DNA of 34,134 nucleotides from Planctomycetota bacterium (GCA_030628375.1 DAOVRD010000005.1:1-34134), one strand, 5' to 3'. Counted from the stretch's first letter, positions 1 through 7,134 are shown. Numbers and translations are program-made. The notes: generated by a model from the letters alone, not told the origin.

Positions 1-293
1 AGCCCGTCGTTGACGGAAGCGTAGGGCAGGCCCGTTTCCTCCAGGATCGGCAGCGCATCCATGTCCGCACGGAGGGCGACGGTCTTCCCGCGGCGAGCAC
101 CGCGCAGCAGCCCTATGACGCCCGTCTCCGCCACGCCGGTCCGGACTTCGTCCACACCCGACTCACGCAGGGCTTCGGCGACCACCGAGGCCGTCCGCAC
201 CTCCTCGTAACCGAGTTCAGGATGTCGGTGCAGGTCTTGCCGGCGCTTCCTGGCCCTGTTCAGCAACCCTCTAGGCAGCTTCTTCAACGTCAC
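1..293 (-). CDS. M20-family amidohydrolase, N-terminal part (runs off the left edge)
   Basis: This ORF is missing from the supplied track because it is cut by the window edge. Reading the minus strand gives a protein beginning near TLKKLPRGLL, followed by HRHPELGYEE and ALRADMDALPILEETGLPYA, the typical N-terminal signature of M20/peptidase D amidohydrolases (N-acyl-amino-acid or hippurate hydrolase type). Such enzymes are usually cytosolic metal-dependent enzymes that remove acyl groups from amino acids. About 97 residues are visible; the metal-binding residues further on lie outside the window. Start choice: AGGAGGA lies at 301-307, only 2 nt before an ATG at 299 but 8 nt before an in-frame GTG at 293, so GTG 293 is preferred. 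The substrate cannot be told from this piece. Confidence 0.85.
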   Translation of the reverse strand, partial: MTLKKLPRGLLNRARKRRQDLHRHPELGYEEVRTASVVAEALRESGVDEVRTGVAETGVIGLLRGARRGKTVALRADMDALPILEETGLPYASVNDG

Positions 294-381
294 TGTCATA
301 TCCTCCTATCAGCCTGTTGAGAAACAAACAGCTCCCGCAACACTCAATCCCTCGGCGCTCCAGACTGCCGTATGTATGTAG

Positions 382-401
382 CTCAGGCGCCCTCGCCTGA
401 G
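382..401 (+). repeat. REP-like palindrome 1
   Basis: CTCAGGCG and CGCCTGAG form a perfect 8-bp stem around CCCT, preceded by TGTAG. It belongs to the same family as the palindromes at 422-441 and 485-503. Confidence 0.6.
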
Positions 402-421
402 TTCCGGCCATCGTCATCCGC

Positions 422-441
422 CGCAGCCGAGGGCGGCTGCG
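422..441 (-). repeat. REP-like palindrome 2
   Basis: CGCAGCCG and CGGCTGCG form a perfect 8-bp stem around AGGG. Read on the minus strand it is preceded by TGTAG, as in palindrome 1, so it is the same unit in the opposite orientation with compensating stem changes. Confidence 0.6.
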
Positions 442-484
442 CTACATTACAAGCCGGGCCTCCGTCGCTCCTGTCGCAGCTTTG

Positions 485-503
485 CAGCCTGCGAGGGCGG
501 CTG
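485..503 (-). repeat. REP-like palindrome 3 (degenerate)
   Basis: CAGCC and GGCTG pair around a segment containing the same AGGGC core. On the minus strand it is preceded by TGTGGC, close to the TGTAGC of the other two units. The stem is shorter and imperfect, as expected of a decayed copy. Confidence 0.45.
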
Positions 504-555
504 AGCCACATTTTTCAACGGGCTGCTGTGCCAGGCGTGATTCAGGACCGACCGA

Positions 556-576
556 CGCCGGACGGCCCGTCCGGCG
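556..576. terminator. Hairpin downstream of the 172-aa gene, possible weak terminator
   Basis: CGCCGGACG and CGTCCGGCG form a perfect 9-bp stem with a 3-nt loop, 25 bases past the stop codon of the minus-strand gene ending at 601. No T-run follows on the minus strand, so intrinsic termination is doubtful. Confidence 0.35.
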
Positions 577-600
577 CGTTGTCCCGGCAAGAGCGTGGCC

Positions 601-1119
601 TCACTCGCCGAGCATAGCCTGTGATATCCGGGCAGTGTCTCGGGCTCGCTTGGCAAGCGCCAGCCAACGCCGTCGCTCGTCCTTGTCGTGGCACCGACGC
701 GCACGCTCCTCGCAGTCCTCTGCCCGACCCAACTCATCCTGCACAAACGCCTGTAGGTCTCGCCGGAAAGCCTCATGGAGTGCTGGATTCTGTTCCTTCA
801 GAAGCTCAAGAAGCTGTCTCTTCTGTTCCAATTGCTCGCGTTGCTTCCCGTTGTCTGCGGCGGCCGTGGCGGCCGGGAGTTGTTCCAGTGTTCCCACTGT
901 GCCGGCCTCACGTTGGCCTATTCTCTGTCGTTCCTTCCGCAACTCAGCCAGTACGTCTCCCCCATCCTTCGTGGCCTGCTGAACGTCAGCTTGCACCCTC
1001 TCGAGAAGCTGCCGCTCTCTGTTGACCTGGCTGGGCCACAGGAGACAGATGGCGACAACGATACTGACAAGCACAGTGAGTGCTGCCCACACTGCAATCC
1101 TACGTGTTCGACTCGCCAT
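601..1119 (-). CDS. Unknown single-span membrane protein with coiled coil
   Basis: The 172-residue product is not recognised. Residues about 8-28 (AVWAALTVLVSIVVAICLLW) form one hydrophobic segment after a basic MASRTRR start, so it is probably anchored in the inner membrane with most of the chain on the far side. The remainder is rich in Glu, Gln, Arg and Leu with heptad-like spacing, suggesting long coiled coils, and it holds two late cysteines (ED-C-EE and RR-C-H). The gene is divergent from the HNH-type gene across about 230 bp. It is kept as real because the membrane-plus-coil architecture is coherent and the competing ORFs on the other strand are low-complexity shadows. Function unknown. 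Confidence 0.65.
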   Translation of the reverse strand: MASRTRRIAVWAALTVLVSIVVAICLLWPSQVNRERQLLERVQADVQQATKDGGDVLAELRKERQRIGQREAGTVGTLEQLPAATAAADNGKQREQLEQKRQLLELLKEQNPALHEAFRRDLQAFVQDELGRAEDCEERARRCHDKDERRRWLALAKRARDTARISQAMLGE

Positions 1120-1288
1120 AGCCTGGACCCCCTTGTCTGATAGGCCGACGACATTCTACCACAAGGCAGACCGGGCAGGCCGGATTCTCCAGCCTCACAT
1201 TACCCGGGCAGGTTGAGGTACAAAGGAGGGGTGCCGCCGCCCTCCCCGGAGGGTCGCCCTGGTCGAGGTGCCCTACGTGTGGCCGGTG

Positions 1289-1317
1289 TTGACAGAGCAG
1301 CGCGACCGTCGGATAAT
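1289..1317 (+). promoter_or_regulatory. Near-consensus sigma-70-type promoter for the HNH-type gene
   Basis: TTGACA at 1289-1294 and GATAAT at 1312-1317 are separated by exactly 17 bp. The predicted start near 1324 gives a leader of about 25 nt before the ATG at 1350. The rest of 1120-1349 shows no gene. Confidence 0.65.
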
Positions 1318-1349
1318 CCCGTTCCTACGGGACTAAGGAATGGATAGCG

Positions 1350-2084
1350 ATGTGCAGCGGGCACAAGAGTCCCGGGCAGTCTATCTGTCACCTCTGCGGG
1401 AAAGCATTGGAGGATGACCGAAGCAGGGAACACGTTCCGCCCCAGCAGTTCTTTCCGAAGGACCTCAGGGACGGCGTGAATCTTCTGACTATTCCCACGC
1501 ATCGAGAGTGTAACGCGTCCTACGCCAAAGACGAGGAGTACGTGTTCCAATCCCTGTCAGCAACCGCTGTCCAGTCGCCTGTGGGATGGGCGCTTCGTCG
1601 GGACCGGCGCCATCGCGTCCGCAGTATGGGCAGGCCAGGTCTAGTCCTGCACGAGAAGGTTCTGGCAGAGTTCGACCAGCGTCCAGGTGGGCTCCACTTG
1701 CCGCAGTACCTGGTCGCTAAGACGTTCGATGGGCCTCGTGTCCACCGGGTGATGTGGAAGATTGTGCGGGGTCTGTTCTTCCATCATGATGGCAGGTTCC
1801 TGCCAGAGAACACCCCTCACAACTGGGACGCGTTCGGCCGACCAGAGGACGTTCCGCGGGGGATCCAGGAGATGCTGAACCTCGACCTTGACATCCACGG
1901 GGTTGAGAAGTCCGTCTTCGCGTACCGCTTCGTGAATGTGCAGGGAGAGGATATGAAAGCATGGTGGTGGGACATGCTTCTCTGGGGAAGCGTAATGGTC
2001 GTCGTGCCCTTCCATGATCCGACATGCGATTGTGGGATATGCGTCAAAGTCGGACGAAAGGCTGAGGAGGGAGAGGGGGGCTAA
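1350..2084 (+). CDS. HNH-endonuclease-like protein
   Basis: The 244-residue protein starts with a treble-clef-like pattern: CHLCG near residues 14-18, REHVPPQ near 27-33, then HRECN near 54-58. Two Cys, a central His and a C-terminal His/Cys-Asn are the layout of HNH/McrA-type nuclease folds, in which the central His and a metal site cut DNA. The rest of the chain (residues about 80-244) is not recognised; it is aromatic-rich (WWWDM) and ends with a CDCGIC cysteine cluster that could bind a second metal. The gene stands alone behind a strong promoter, with AAGGA about 10 nt before the ATG. No partner methylase, phage or restriction gene is adjacent, so a defence or repair role is only a guess. 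Confidence 0.7.
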   Translation: MCSGHKSPGQSICHLCGKALEDDRSREHVPPQQFFPKDLRDGVNLLTIPTHRECNASYAKDEEYVFQSLSATAVQSPVGWALRRDRRHRVRSMGRPGLVLHEKVLAEFDQRPGGLHLPQYLVAKTFDGPRVHRVMWKIVRGLFFHHDGRFLPENTPHNWDAFGRPEDVPRGIQEMLNLDLDIHGVEKSVFAYRFVNVQGEDMKAWWWDMLLWGSVMVVVPFHDPTCDCGICVKVGRKAEEGEGG

Positions 2085-2131
2085 GGGTCCTATGCCGCAG
2101 CGCCAGGATCACCTCGGCATGTGGACGACGC

Positions 2132-2243
2132 TGTTTCACCCTCGCGAGACAAGAGAGACCCCGTTACGCCCTTATTTTACCAAGAGGCCGTGGCCTGAAA
2201 CAAGACTGCGCCTTCTGAAATCCTGTTTCAACTGTCTGAAACA
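2132..2243. repeat. Four alternating TGTTTCA/TGAAACA heptamers in a convergent intergenic region
   Basis: The 200-bp gap between the convergent HNH-type gene and methyltransferase gene (2085-2284) has no gene. It holds TGTTTCA (2132-2138), TGAAACA (2196-2202), TGTTTCA (2224-2230) and TGAAACA (2237-2243). The last two form a perfect palindrome with a 6-nt centre. These AT-rich words stand out against GC-rich surroundings. They could be protein-binding sites or parts of RNA hairpins at the 3' ends of both transcripts. Confidence 0.5.
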
Positions 2244-2284
2244 ACGTACGTTGCGTATCATGGCAGATCCCTCCCGCCGGTGCC

Positions 2285-2896
2285 TCACACGGAGTCCACC
2301 TTGCGGCAGATCACCGTGAAGTCGCCGTCGAGGTAGTCGTCCAGCACCGTGACGTGGCAGGACATCGCCTCTAAGTCCTTGAGGACTTCGGCCGGGTCGT
2401 AGTAGACGTAGCCCTCGTGGCAGACGGCCGCCCGCCTGTGCAGAAGGTTGAAGACGGCACACTCTCCGGCCAGATCAAGAAGGCGCCGCACGGCCCGGGG
2501 CAGGAACGCCCGGTTGTTCCCCAGGTCAAGATTGAACACGCCCGAGGCGAAAACGACGTCGAACGCCCCCGGAGGAAAGACCACGTCCTTGAAGACGTCG
2601 GCGTTGACAAACACGGCGTCGGGGTGGAGTCGGCGCGCGGCGCAGAGCATCTTCTCGGACAGGTCCACGCCAACGTACCGGACGCTGATGTCCTGCGCAT
2701 TCAGGAACGCCCACAGGTCCCCAAGACCACAGCCGACGTCCAGCAGTATCTTGCCGTCGAGCTCGACGTTGGCCGGCAGCACGGCGAAACGCTTCAACTG
2801 GGAATCCCTGTCGGACCAGTCGAGTACCTCGAAGCTGGCCCGGCCGGGCCGGATGCGCCGGTCGTAGTGGTCAAGGATTCTGCGCGTTCTAGTCAC
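2285..2896 (-). CDS. Class I SAM-dependent methyltransferase
   Basis: The 203-residue protein has the Rossmann-type methyltransferase motifs: motif I LLDVGCGLGDL (about residues 51-61), an acidic motif II YVGVDLSEKML (about 74-84), NADVF and FDVVFASGVF (motif IV). It should transfer a methyl group from S-adenosylmethionine, but the acceptor cannot be told. It starts with GTG inside the end of the upstream gene (GTGACTAG overlap, 8 nt), which shows translational coupling in the dapF operon. Fusion-free and of ordinary length for a small methyltransferase. Being coupled to a dapF homologue and an unknown 542-aa protein, it may modify an amino-acid-derived product; that is inference. Confidence 0.88.
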   Translation of the reverse strand: MTRTRRILDHYDRRIRPGRASFEVLDWSDRDSQLKRFAVLPANVELDGKILLDVGCGLGDLWAFLNAQDISVRYVGVDLSEKMLCAARRLHPDAVFVNADVFKDVVFPPGAFDVVFASGVFNLDLGNNRAFLPRAVRRLLDLAGECAVFNLLHRRAAVCHEGYVYYDPAEVLKDLEAMSCHVTVLDDYLDGDFTVICRKVDSV

Positions 2897-4517
2897 GGGA
2901 CGCCCCGTCGGGAACCGGTTCGGCGTTCAACTCCGCTTCTGCAATCAACCTATTGTAGAATTCCTCGCCGCCCAGCGCCACGCTCCAGGGCAGCAGCGCC
3001 CCGCGCGAGTCGAAGTAGTCCAGGTCGCGCACCTGGTAGTCGGTTGCAATCTGCCGGACCAGCTTGTCGGTCAGCTCGGTCTGAAGGGCTTTGATTTCCC
3101 TCCACAGGGTCCGGATCTCCGGTCCTTTCGGGTCCGTCCGGGCCAACTGGCGGCGTCGGCTGTCCAGCGCCTCGATTGCCCGGGCGGTCTCGGGGCAGTT
3201 ATCGTGCTGCCAGCGCTGCCGAGCCTGCGGGTCCTTGAATGCTTCGAGGCGGTCGGTCGCTTCCCTGGCCAGCGCCGCGTAGTTCTCGCCCAGCACACTG
3301 GCGGGCACGGTGTCGCGGCCAAAGGCTGCGGCCACGTGCGGCGGCAAACGGACGGCCGTGTCCAGTTCCCGGAGCCTGTCCAGGAAGTGAAACCGGATGC
3401 GCACCACCGGGTGGAGTCCGGCGGGCAGCAGGTTCTGCTCGGCAAGCTTCTGCGCCAACCGGTCGGCGGCCGGCATGTAGGGCGAACCCCGATAGGGAAG
3501 CACCAGCGGACCGCCCTGCGTGCCCAGTCTCACCTGGATGACGAGCACTACGGCCTTGCCGGCCAGACACCGCACGCCGGCGCGCGCCATTTCGTCCAGC
3601 GGCAGGCGGCCGTCAGTTGTGCGCCGGAATGCCATGTCCTGCACCTGAATCTGGTCCCCGCGCAGGAACGTGCCCGTCCGCACCGCGTGGCCTTCGTGCT
3701 CCAGAACGGCGAAGAAGGGCAGCTCGCCGTCCGAGATCTTCAGCCGCCGGAGGCCGCAGTCGGCCTCCTCGACGGCTTCGTTGTACAGCGTTGCTGCCAG
3801 TTCGTAGTCCCTGACGAAGACGTCCAGAATCTCCGTCCCCGGAGCGCCGCTCCGGCAGGCGAACAGCGAGAAGGTCAGACCAATCTCGATGTGCTCGTCC
3901 GCATAGAGGCCCAGCCAGTCCTTGCAGACCTCCACGAGCCTGCCCCGCGCGTGGCGGCGCAGCATCTCTTCCACACGCCCCGTCTCGCGGCCAAACCACT
4001 CCTTCAATCGCCGCTGCGAGGCCGCTTCAGGGAACCGTTCCAGCATGTCCGCCATCGCCAGGGCGAGCGTCTGCCGCACGAACTCGGCCGTCTCTGCCAC
4101 CGTGAGGTCGGCGATCACGCGATGGTGTTGCCGGCTGCCGGCATAACTCGGGCCGACGAGCTGCCAGTTCTCACTGGGGGAGAACTCCTCGTAGAGGTCG
4201 TCAACGCTCCGGCCGAGTTGCCGGGCCAGGACACTAGTTCTCACGCCGGTCAGCGGCTCCCATTGACGCACCTCGACGGGCAACCGGCCCAGGAACTTGG
4301 AGTAGAACAGCGCCGCACCCCAGTCCGACCCGCCGCTGCGGTGGAACCGCTCCGGCGCCAGGCGAAGCTGGCCCGAGTTGATGCCCGAACCCAGCGACGT
4401 GAAGGCGACGTCAACGTCCTCGATGTAATGGCGCACGCTGCATCCGCGCAGGGCCAGGGCCTGGAGCTTGGGCACAGTATCCCAGAGGCTGTGGCAGTTC
4501 TGGTCTATGCTGAGCAT
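2889..4517 (-). CDS. Unknown 542-aa protein coupled to dapF
   Basis: The product is not recognised. The start is placed at the ATG at 4517 (MLSIDQNCHSLWD) rather than the longer ORF start at 4637, because the extra residues are read from inside dapF and are Arg/Pro-rich like a shadow frame. This start overlaps the dapF stop by 13 nt, and the stop overlaps the methyltransferase start by 8 nt, so the three genes are probably co-translated. No signal peptide or membrane segment is evident. Visible traits are a mixed alpha/beta middle (residues about 180-400), the stretch LPYRGSPYMPAADRLAQKL, and a charged helical C-terminal region. The chain has a coherent composition, unlike the antisense 467-aa ORF. 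Confidence 0.75.
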   Translation of the reverse strand: MLSIDQNCHSLWDTVPKLQALALRGCSVRHYIEDVDVAFTSLGSGINSGQLRLAPERFHRSGGSDWGAALFYSKFLGRLPVEVRQWEPLTGVRTSVLARQLGRSVDDLYEEFSPSENWQLVGPSYAGSRQHHRVIADLTVAETAEFVRQTLALAMADMLERFPEAASQRRLKEWFGRETGRVEEMLRRHARGRLVEVCKDWLGLYADEHIEIGLTFSLFACRSGAPGTEILDVFVRDYELAATLYNEAVEEADCGLRRLKISDGELPFFAVLEHEGHAVRTGTFLRGDQIQVQDMAFRRTTDGRLPLDEMARAGVRCLAGKAVVLVIQVRLGTQGGPLVLPYRGSPYMPAADRLAQKLAEQNLLPAGLHPVVRIRFHFLDRLRELDTAVRLPPHVAAAFGRDTVPASVLGENYAALAREATDRLEAFKDPQARQRWQHDNCPETARAIEALDSRRRQLARTDPKGPEIRTLWREIKALQTELTDKLVRQIATDYQVRDLDYFDSRGALLPWSVALGGEEFYNRLIAEAELNAEPVPDGASRD

Positions 4518-5455
4518 TGCACGCCCGACAGAGCGCACTTGCAGGTCTCGCACCGGGCAGCCGGGGCCAGCGCGCGCTCCGCCAAGTCGAGATGGATCCG
4601 GCCGTAGTAGGAGAACCGGACGACGGTCTCCAGACACAGGTCGTCGTAGGTGCCGTCATTCCTTTGCTCGACGTACACCCTGAGGACGTCGCCGCTGCGG
4701 GCACGGACCAGGACCGGATGCTCGCCGGAACGGAAGCGCTCCGACCAGCCGAATCGCCTGAGGCACAGAACGGCTGCGGCTGCCGAGCCGGTGCCGCACG
4801 ACAGCGTTTCCCCCTCCACACCGAACTCGAAGGTCCGAATGGCGATTTCGCCTTCCGCAATCACCTGCACGAAGTTCGCGTTGGCCCCTCTCGGCTGGAA
4901 CTGCTCGTGGTTCCTCAGCGCTCGTCCGTACCGCAGCACGTCGGTCTTACCCAGGTCTTCGACATAGGTGACAACGTGAGGGACGCCCGTGACAGCAAAA
5001 TCGCACCTGAAGCGAGCATCCTCGGCCTCCAAGACCAGGTCGGATTGGATGTCCTCCGGCAAGGGAATGCAAACGCGCACGTAACTCCCGTCCGCGTTTC
5101 TCCCCCGGATAACGCCGGCGGACGTCAGCACCTTCACTTCCCTATCGGCGATCCAGCCGTTGGCGACCACCCAGCGGACGAAACAGGCCGTCCCGTTGCC
5201 ACAAAGCTCCGCCTCCGAGCCGTCCGGCTCGAAGAAGCGTGCACCGATGTCGCTCACGCCGTCCAGTTCCGGCCGGCAGGCGAACATGACGCCGTCGGCG
5301 CCGATCGCCAGGCGGCGACGGCACAGCGAACGGACCAGCCGCCCGATCCGGCCGGGATGGGAGATGGTCTTGTCGAACCGGCCGTCCCTGTTATCAATGC
5401 AAATGAAATCGTTGCCGCTGCCACAGAGCTTGGCAAACTCGATGGGTTCAGTCAT
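4505..5455 (-). CDS. dapF: Diaminopimelate epimerase
   Basis: DapF interconverts LL- and meso-2,6-diaminopimelate, the last step before lysine and a supplier of the peptidoglycan cross-linking residue. The start is ATG 5455 (MTEPIEFAKL), followed at once by the family motif CGSGNDFICID. Both catalytic cysteines are visible: C85 in ELCGNGTACF and C220 in LSCGTGSAAA. At 316 residues it is longer than the usual 270-285. Part of the excess is a C-terminal tail ending CETCKCALSGVQC, with four closely spaced cysteines, unusual for the family. It heads an operon with an unknown protein and a methyltransferase rather than with other lysine genes, so a related epimerase role on another substrate remains possible. 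Confidence 0.88.
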   Translation of the reverse strand: MTEPIEFAKLCGSGNDFICIDNRDGRFDKTISHPGRIGRLVRSLCRRRLAIGADGVMFACRPELDGVSDIGARFFEPDGSEAELCGNGTACFVRWVVANGWIADREVKVLTSAGVIRGRNADGSYVRVCIPLPEDIQSDLVLEAEDARFRCDFAVTGVPHVVTYVEDLGKTDVLRYGRALRNHEQFQPRGANANFVQVIAEGEIAIRTFEFGVEGETLSCGTGSAAAAVLCLRRFGWSERFRSGEHPVLVRARSGDVLRVYVEQRNDGTYDDLCLETVVRFSYYGRIHLDLAERALAPAARCETCKCALSGVQCSA

Positions 5456-5607
5456 GGTCTGCTCCGTCGGGTCTGCGGGATGGCCCGCTGGTTGCAGGGT
5501 AACGCTGCCTCGGACGCCGGCAGCACGGGCAGGAGACCCCCTGGCGCGGTGAAGACCTCTGCAACAAGTAACTCGGCCCTGCGCCTCAACAGGGGCGCGA
5601 AGCGACG

Positions 5608-5636
5608 ATGATACCATAACCTCGCAGGTTGGTCCA
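5608..5636 (-). promoter_or_regulatory. Putative promoter of the dapF operon
   Basis: On the minus strand TGGACC (5631-5636) and TATCAT (5608-5613) are 17 bp apart. The start would be near 5601, giving a leader of about 145 nt before the dapF ATG. The same TATCAT hexamer serves other promoters in the window. The rest of 5456-5769 shows nothing else. Confidence 0.45.
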
Positions 5637-5769
5637 CCGGAAGGGCCGCAGCCACGCCGGCAGTTGGCCTTCTCGCACCGAATCCGCAAGTTCTAGAATC
5701 GGCGCCCCTCAGTGTGCCATCTGCGCAGGCGGGAAAGGCCCTGAGGGAGCGAAACACGGTTCTTGGTGA

Positions 5770-5819
5770 GTTGGCTTCCCGGCCTGGACTCGAACCAGGA
5801 ATGGCAGGACCAAAACCTG
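5770..5819 (-). repeat. Duplicated 3' part of tRNA-Gln (attachment-site-like direct repeat, copy 1)
   Basis: This 50-bp stretch is identical to 7306-7355. It contains the CCA end, acceptor 3' strand, T arm, variable region, anticodon loop and most of the 5' side of the anticodon stem of tRNA-Gln. It then diverges, so the D arm and acceptor 5' strand are absent and it cannot be a tRNA. A tRNA 3'-part duplicate in the same orientation is the usual scar left by a tRNA-targeting integrase. Confidence 0.8.
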
Positions 5820-6222
5820 GGCCTGCCCCCGCCGCCCCTGGCAGGTGCCGCGTTGCTACGTCCTGCGTAACGCAAGCGACAAAAGAGACTTGCGCCCTGC
5901 GCCGAAGCGACTCTTTCATGGGCAGCACAACGGGGCGGGTGCGGGAATAGGTGCCGATATCGGCGAATAAGAGCGGTTGGTGCAACCAGTTGCAACCAGC
6001 AGAGCTGACCTGGGTAACGAAAACGCCAGATTACCCAGATGCGGGATGCTGTTCTGTCGCGACTTTCCTTCTCCCGACGTGCGCGGCTTGGTAGTCGCCT
6101 GGCGCAAGCCCAGCCGCAGTCTCCCCTTGTGATCGCTTGTCTCAGGCCGAACATGGGTGACGACCTGGAAGCCGGCACACAGCCATAATCCCCACGAAGT
6201 CGGATCTGTGGAGGCTGTTGGC

Positions 6223-6468
6223 TCAGGCGTCTCTGAATTCCTTGTCCGACACGCCATCGGCGGGAAGAAGCTTGAACCTCCTCCGTGCCTTCCGCACGTA
6301 GAGATTATCTACCCCTCCTCCGGCTTCAACTGCAACGTAGATAACCACTTGGGCGCCGATCCGCTTGCGCATTTTGATGTGCGTAGGCTTGCGTTTGCTG
6401 CGGGAGAGCTTCACACCATAAGCCCGGAATTTTCGCTCGAAATCATGAACGGGCAGGGGGCCGGGCAA
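6223..6468 (-). CDS. HicA-family toxin-like protein
   Basis: The 81-residue basic protein has the layout of HicA-like mRNA interferases, small dsRBD-like proteins that cleave translated mRNA. KRKPTHIKM carries the candidate catalytic histidine, and the ending YVRKARRRFKLLPADGVSD closely resembles the C-terminal half of one HicA subgroup as I remember it. No ATG is available in frame; TTG at 6468 begins 2 nt after the stop of the upstream gene, so expression is presumably coupled to the antitoxin. Antitoxin-first order is common for some HicAB loci. The subgroup differs from classic short HicA (about 60 aa). Confidence is good for the family, lower for activity. Confidence 0.65.
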   Translation of the reverse strand: MPGPLPVHDFERKFRAYGVKLSRSKRKPTHIKMRKRIGAQVVIYVAVEAGGGVDNLYVRKARRRFKLLPADGVSDKEFRDA

Positions 6469-6470
6469 AA

Positions 6471-6857
6471 CTAACCCCCGACCGGGGCCAGGCGAAAAGC
6501 ACGAACACTGTCACGCACGGGGCGCAACTCCCTGATATTCCGGAAGCGGTAGGGCGCAGTTGGCGGCTCTTCGGTCTCAGCCAATACGGCGATAACCAGA
6601 TACTCTTCTTTCCTGCGTGCGCGTTCCCACTCATCGGGCTCCGACGGGTTAAAGAAGTTGACGTCCTCCGCTGTGTTGAGAATCTCCGTCAGATAGGTGT
6701 CGACAACGCCCTGCAGCTCAGTGAACGCCTTGCGCTGAGTGGAGCCAATGCCGACCAAATCGAATTCAAGCGCCGTGCAGACCCAATGGCTGGCAGTTCG
6801 GCGATATCCCACCGTGACTGGTCCGCTCAGTGTAGATATTACAAAGTCTCGTGCCAC
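6471..6857 (-). CDS. HicB-family antitoxin-like protein
   Basis: The 128-residue protein contains YRRTASHWVCTALEFDLVG followed by GIGSTQRKAFTELQ, which matches the partly degraded RNase H-like fold of HicB antitoxins (substrate-like strand pair, then a helix). HicB proteins bind and neutralise HicA and often repress their own operon. The ORF track starts at ATG 6893, but the sequence GGAAGGAAGGGAG lies after that codon and about 10 nt before an in-frame GTG at 6857, giving MARDFVIST; the GTG is preferred. The C-terminal part (FFNPSEPDEWERA onward) shows no obvious helix-turn-helix or ribbon-helix-helix. TTGACA occurs on the minus strand at 6907-6912, without a convincing -10. Confidence 0.62.
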   Translation of the reverse strand: MARDFVISTLSGPVTVGYRRTASHWVCTALEFDLVGIGSTQRKAFTELQGVVDTYLTEILNTAEDVNFFNPSEPDEWERARRKEEYLVIAVLAETEEPPTAPYRFRNIRELRPVRDSVRAFRLAPVGG

Positions 6858-7109
6858 TACCTGGACTCCCTTCCTTCCTTTCCCACAAAACATAATCTAC
6901 CAAAAATGTCAAGCCCGAAACACAAGATTTCCGAGAAGAGACCACCCTCAACGACCAGGGCAAACAGCGTGCCGCACCTGCCATTCTAGTTAGTGGCCCT
7001 CGTGGGCCTGCCTTGCCTTATCCGGTGGCGTGACTCGACGCAAGTATAGCCATACGTGGTGCATTTTTCAACGGTGCGCAAACACCCCGGGGCCGCAACC
7101 CCAAGGGGG

Positions 7110-7134
7110 CCGGGCAACCCGACAGGTTGCCCGG
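7110..7134. repeat. Perfect 10-bp hairpin between islet and tRNA
   Basis: CCGGGCAACC and GGTTGCCCGG form a perfect 10-bp stem around CGACA. It lies about 175 bp downstream of the tRNA-Gln 3' end on the tRNA strand. No T-run follows on either strand. It may be another REP-type unit. Confidence 0.5.

Larger units (their letters stand above)
310..525. repeat. Non-coding block bounded by an inverted repeat and filled with REP-like palindromes
   Basis: The stretch between the amidohydrolase start and the stop of the next gene (294-600) shows no convincing gene. CAGCCTGTTGAGAAA at 310-324 and the reverse complement of CAGCCCGTTGAAAAA at 511-525 form an inverted repeat matching at 13 of 15 positions. 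Inside are three related imperfect palindromes with a CCCT/AGGG centre. Part of the same boundary motif (TTTTTCAACGG) recurs at 7064-7074. The arrangement resembles a miniature non-autonomous repeat or a REP cluster; no transposase is seen. Confidence 0.5.

Noticed and set aside
3204-4607. 467-aa plus-strand ORF opposite the unknown 542-aa protein
   Set aside because: The minus-strand frame has translational coupling on both sides and balanced composition; this one does not.
5770-5819. A second tRNA-Gln gene or pseudo-tRNA
   Set aside because: The acceptor 5' strand and D arm are missing, so it is better explained as a duplicated 3' part.
5693-6178. 161-aa minus-strand ORF covering the left repeat, as a possible integrase remnant
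   Set aside because: It reads through the tRNA fragment, is Arg/Pro/Ser-rich and shows none of the tyrosine-recombinase R...HxxR...Y pattern.
6880-6912. Minus-strand TTGACA upstream of hicB as a full promoter
   Set aside because: The best -10 candidate (TATGTT) lies only 12 bp away, so no acceptable pair is formed.
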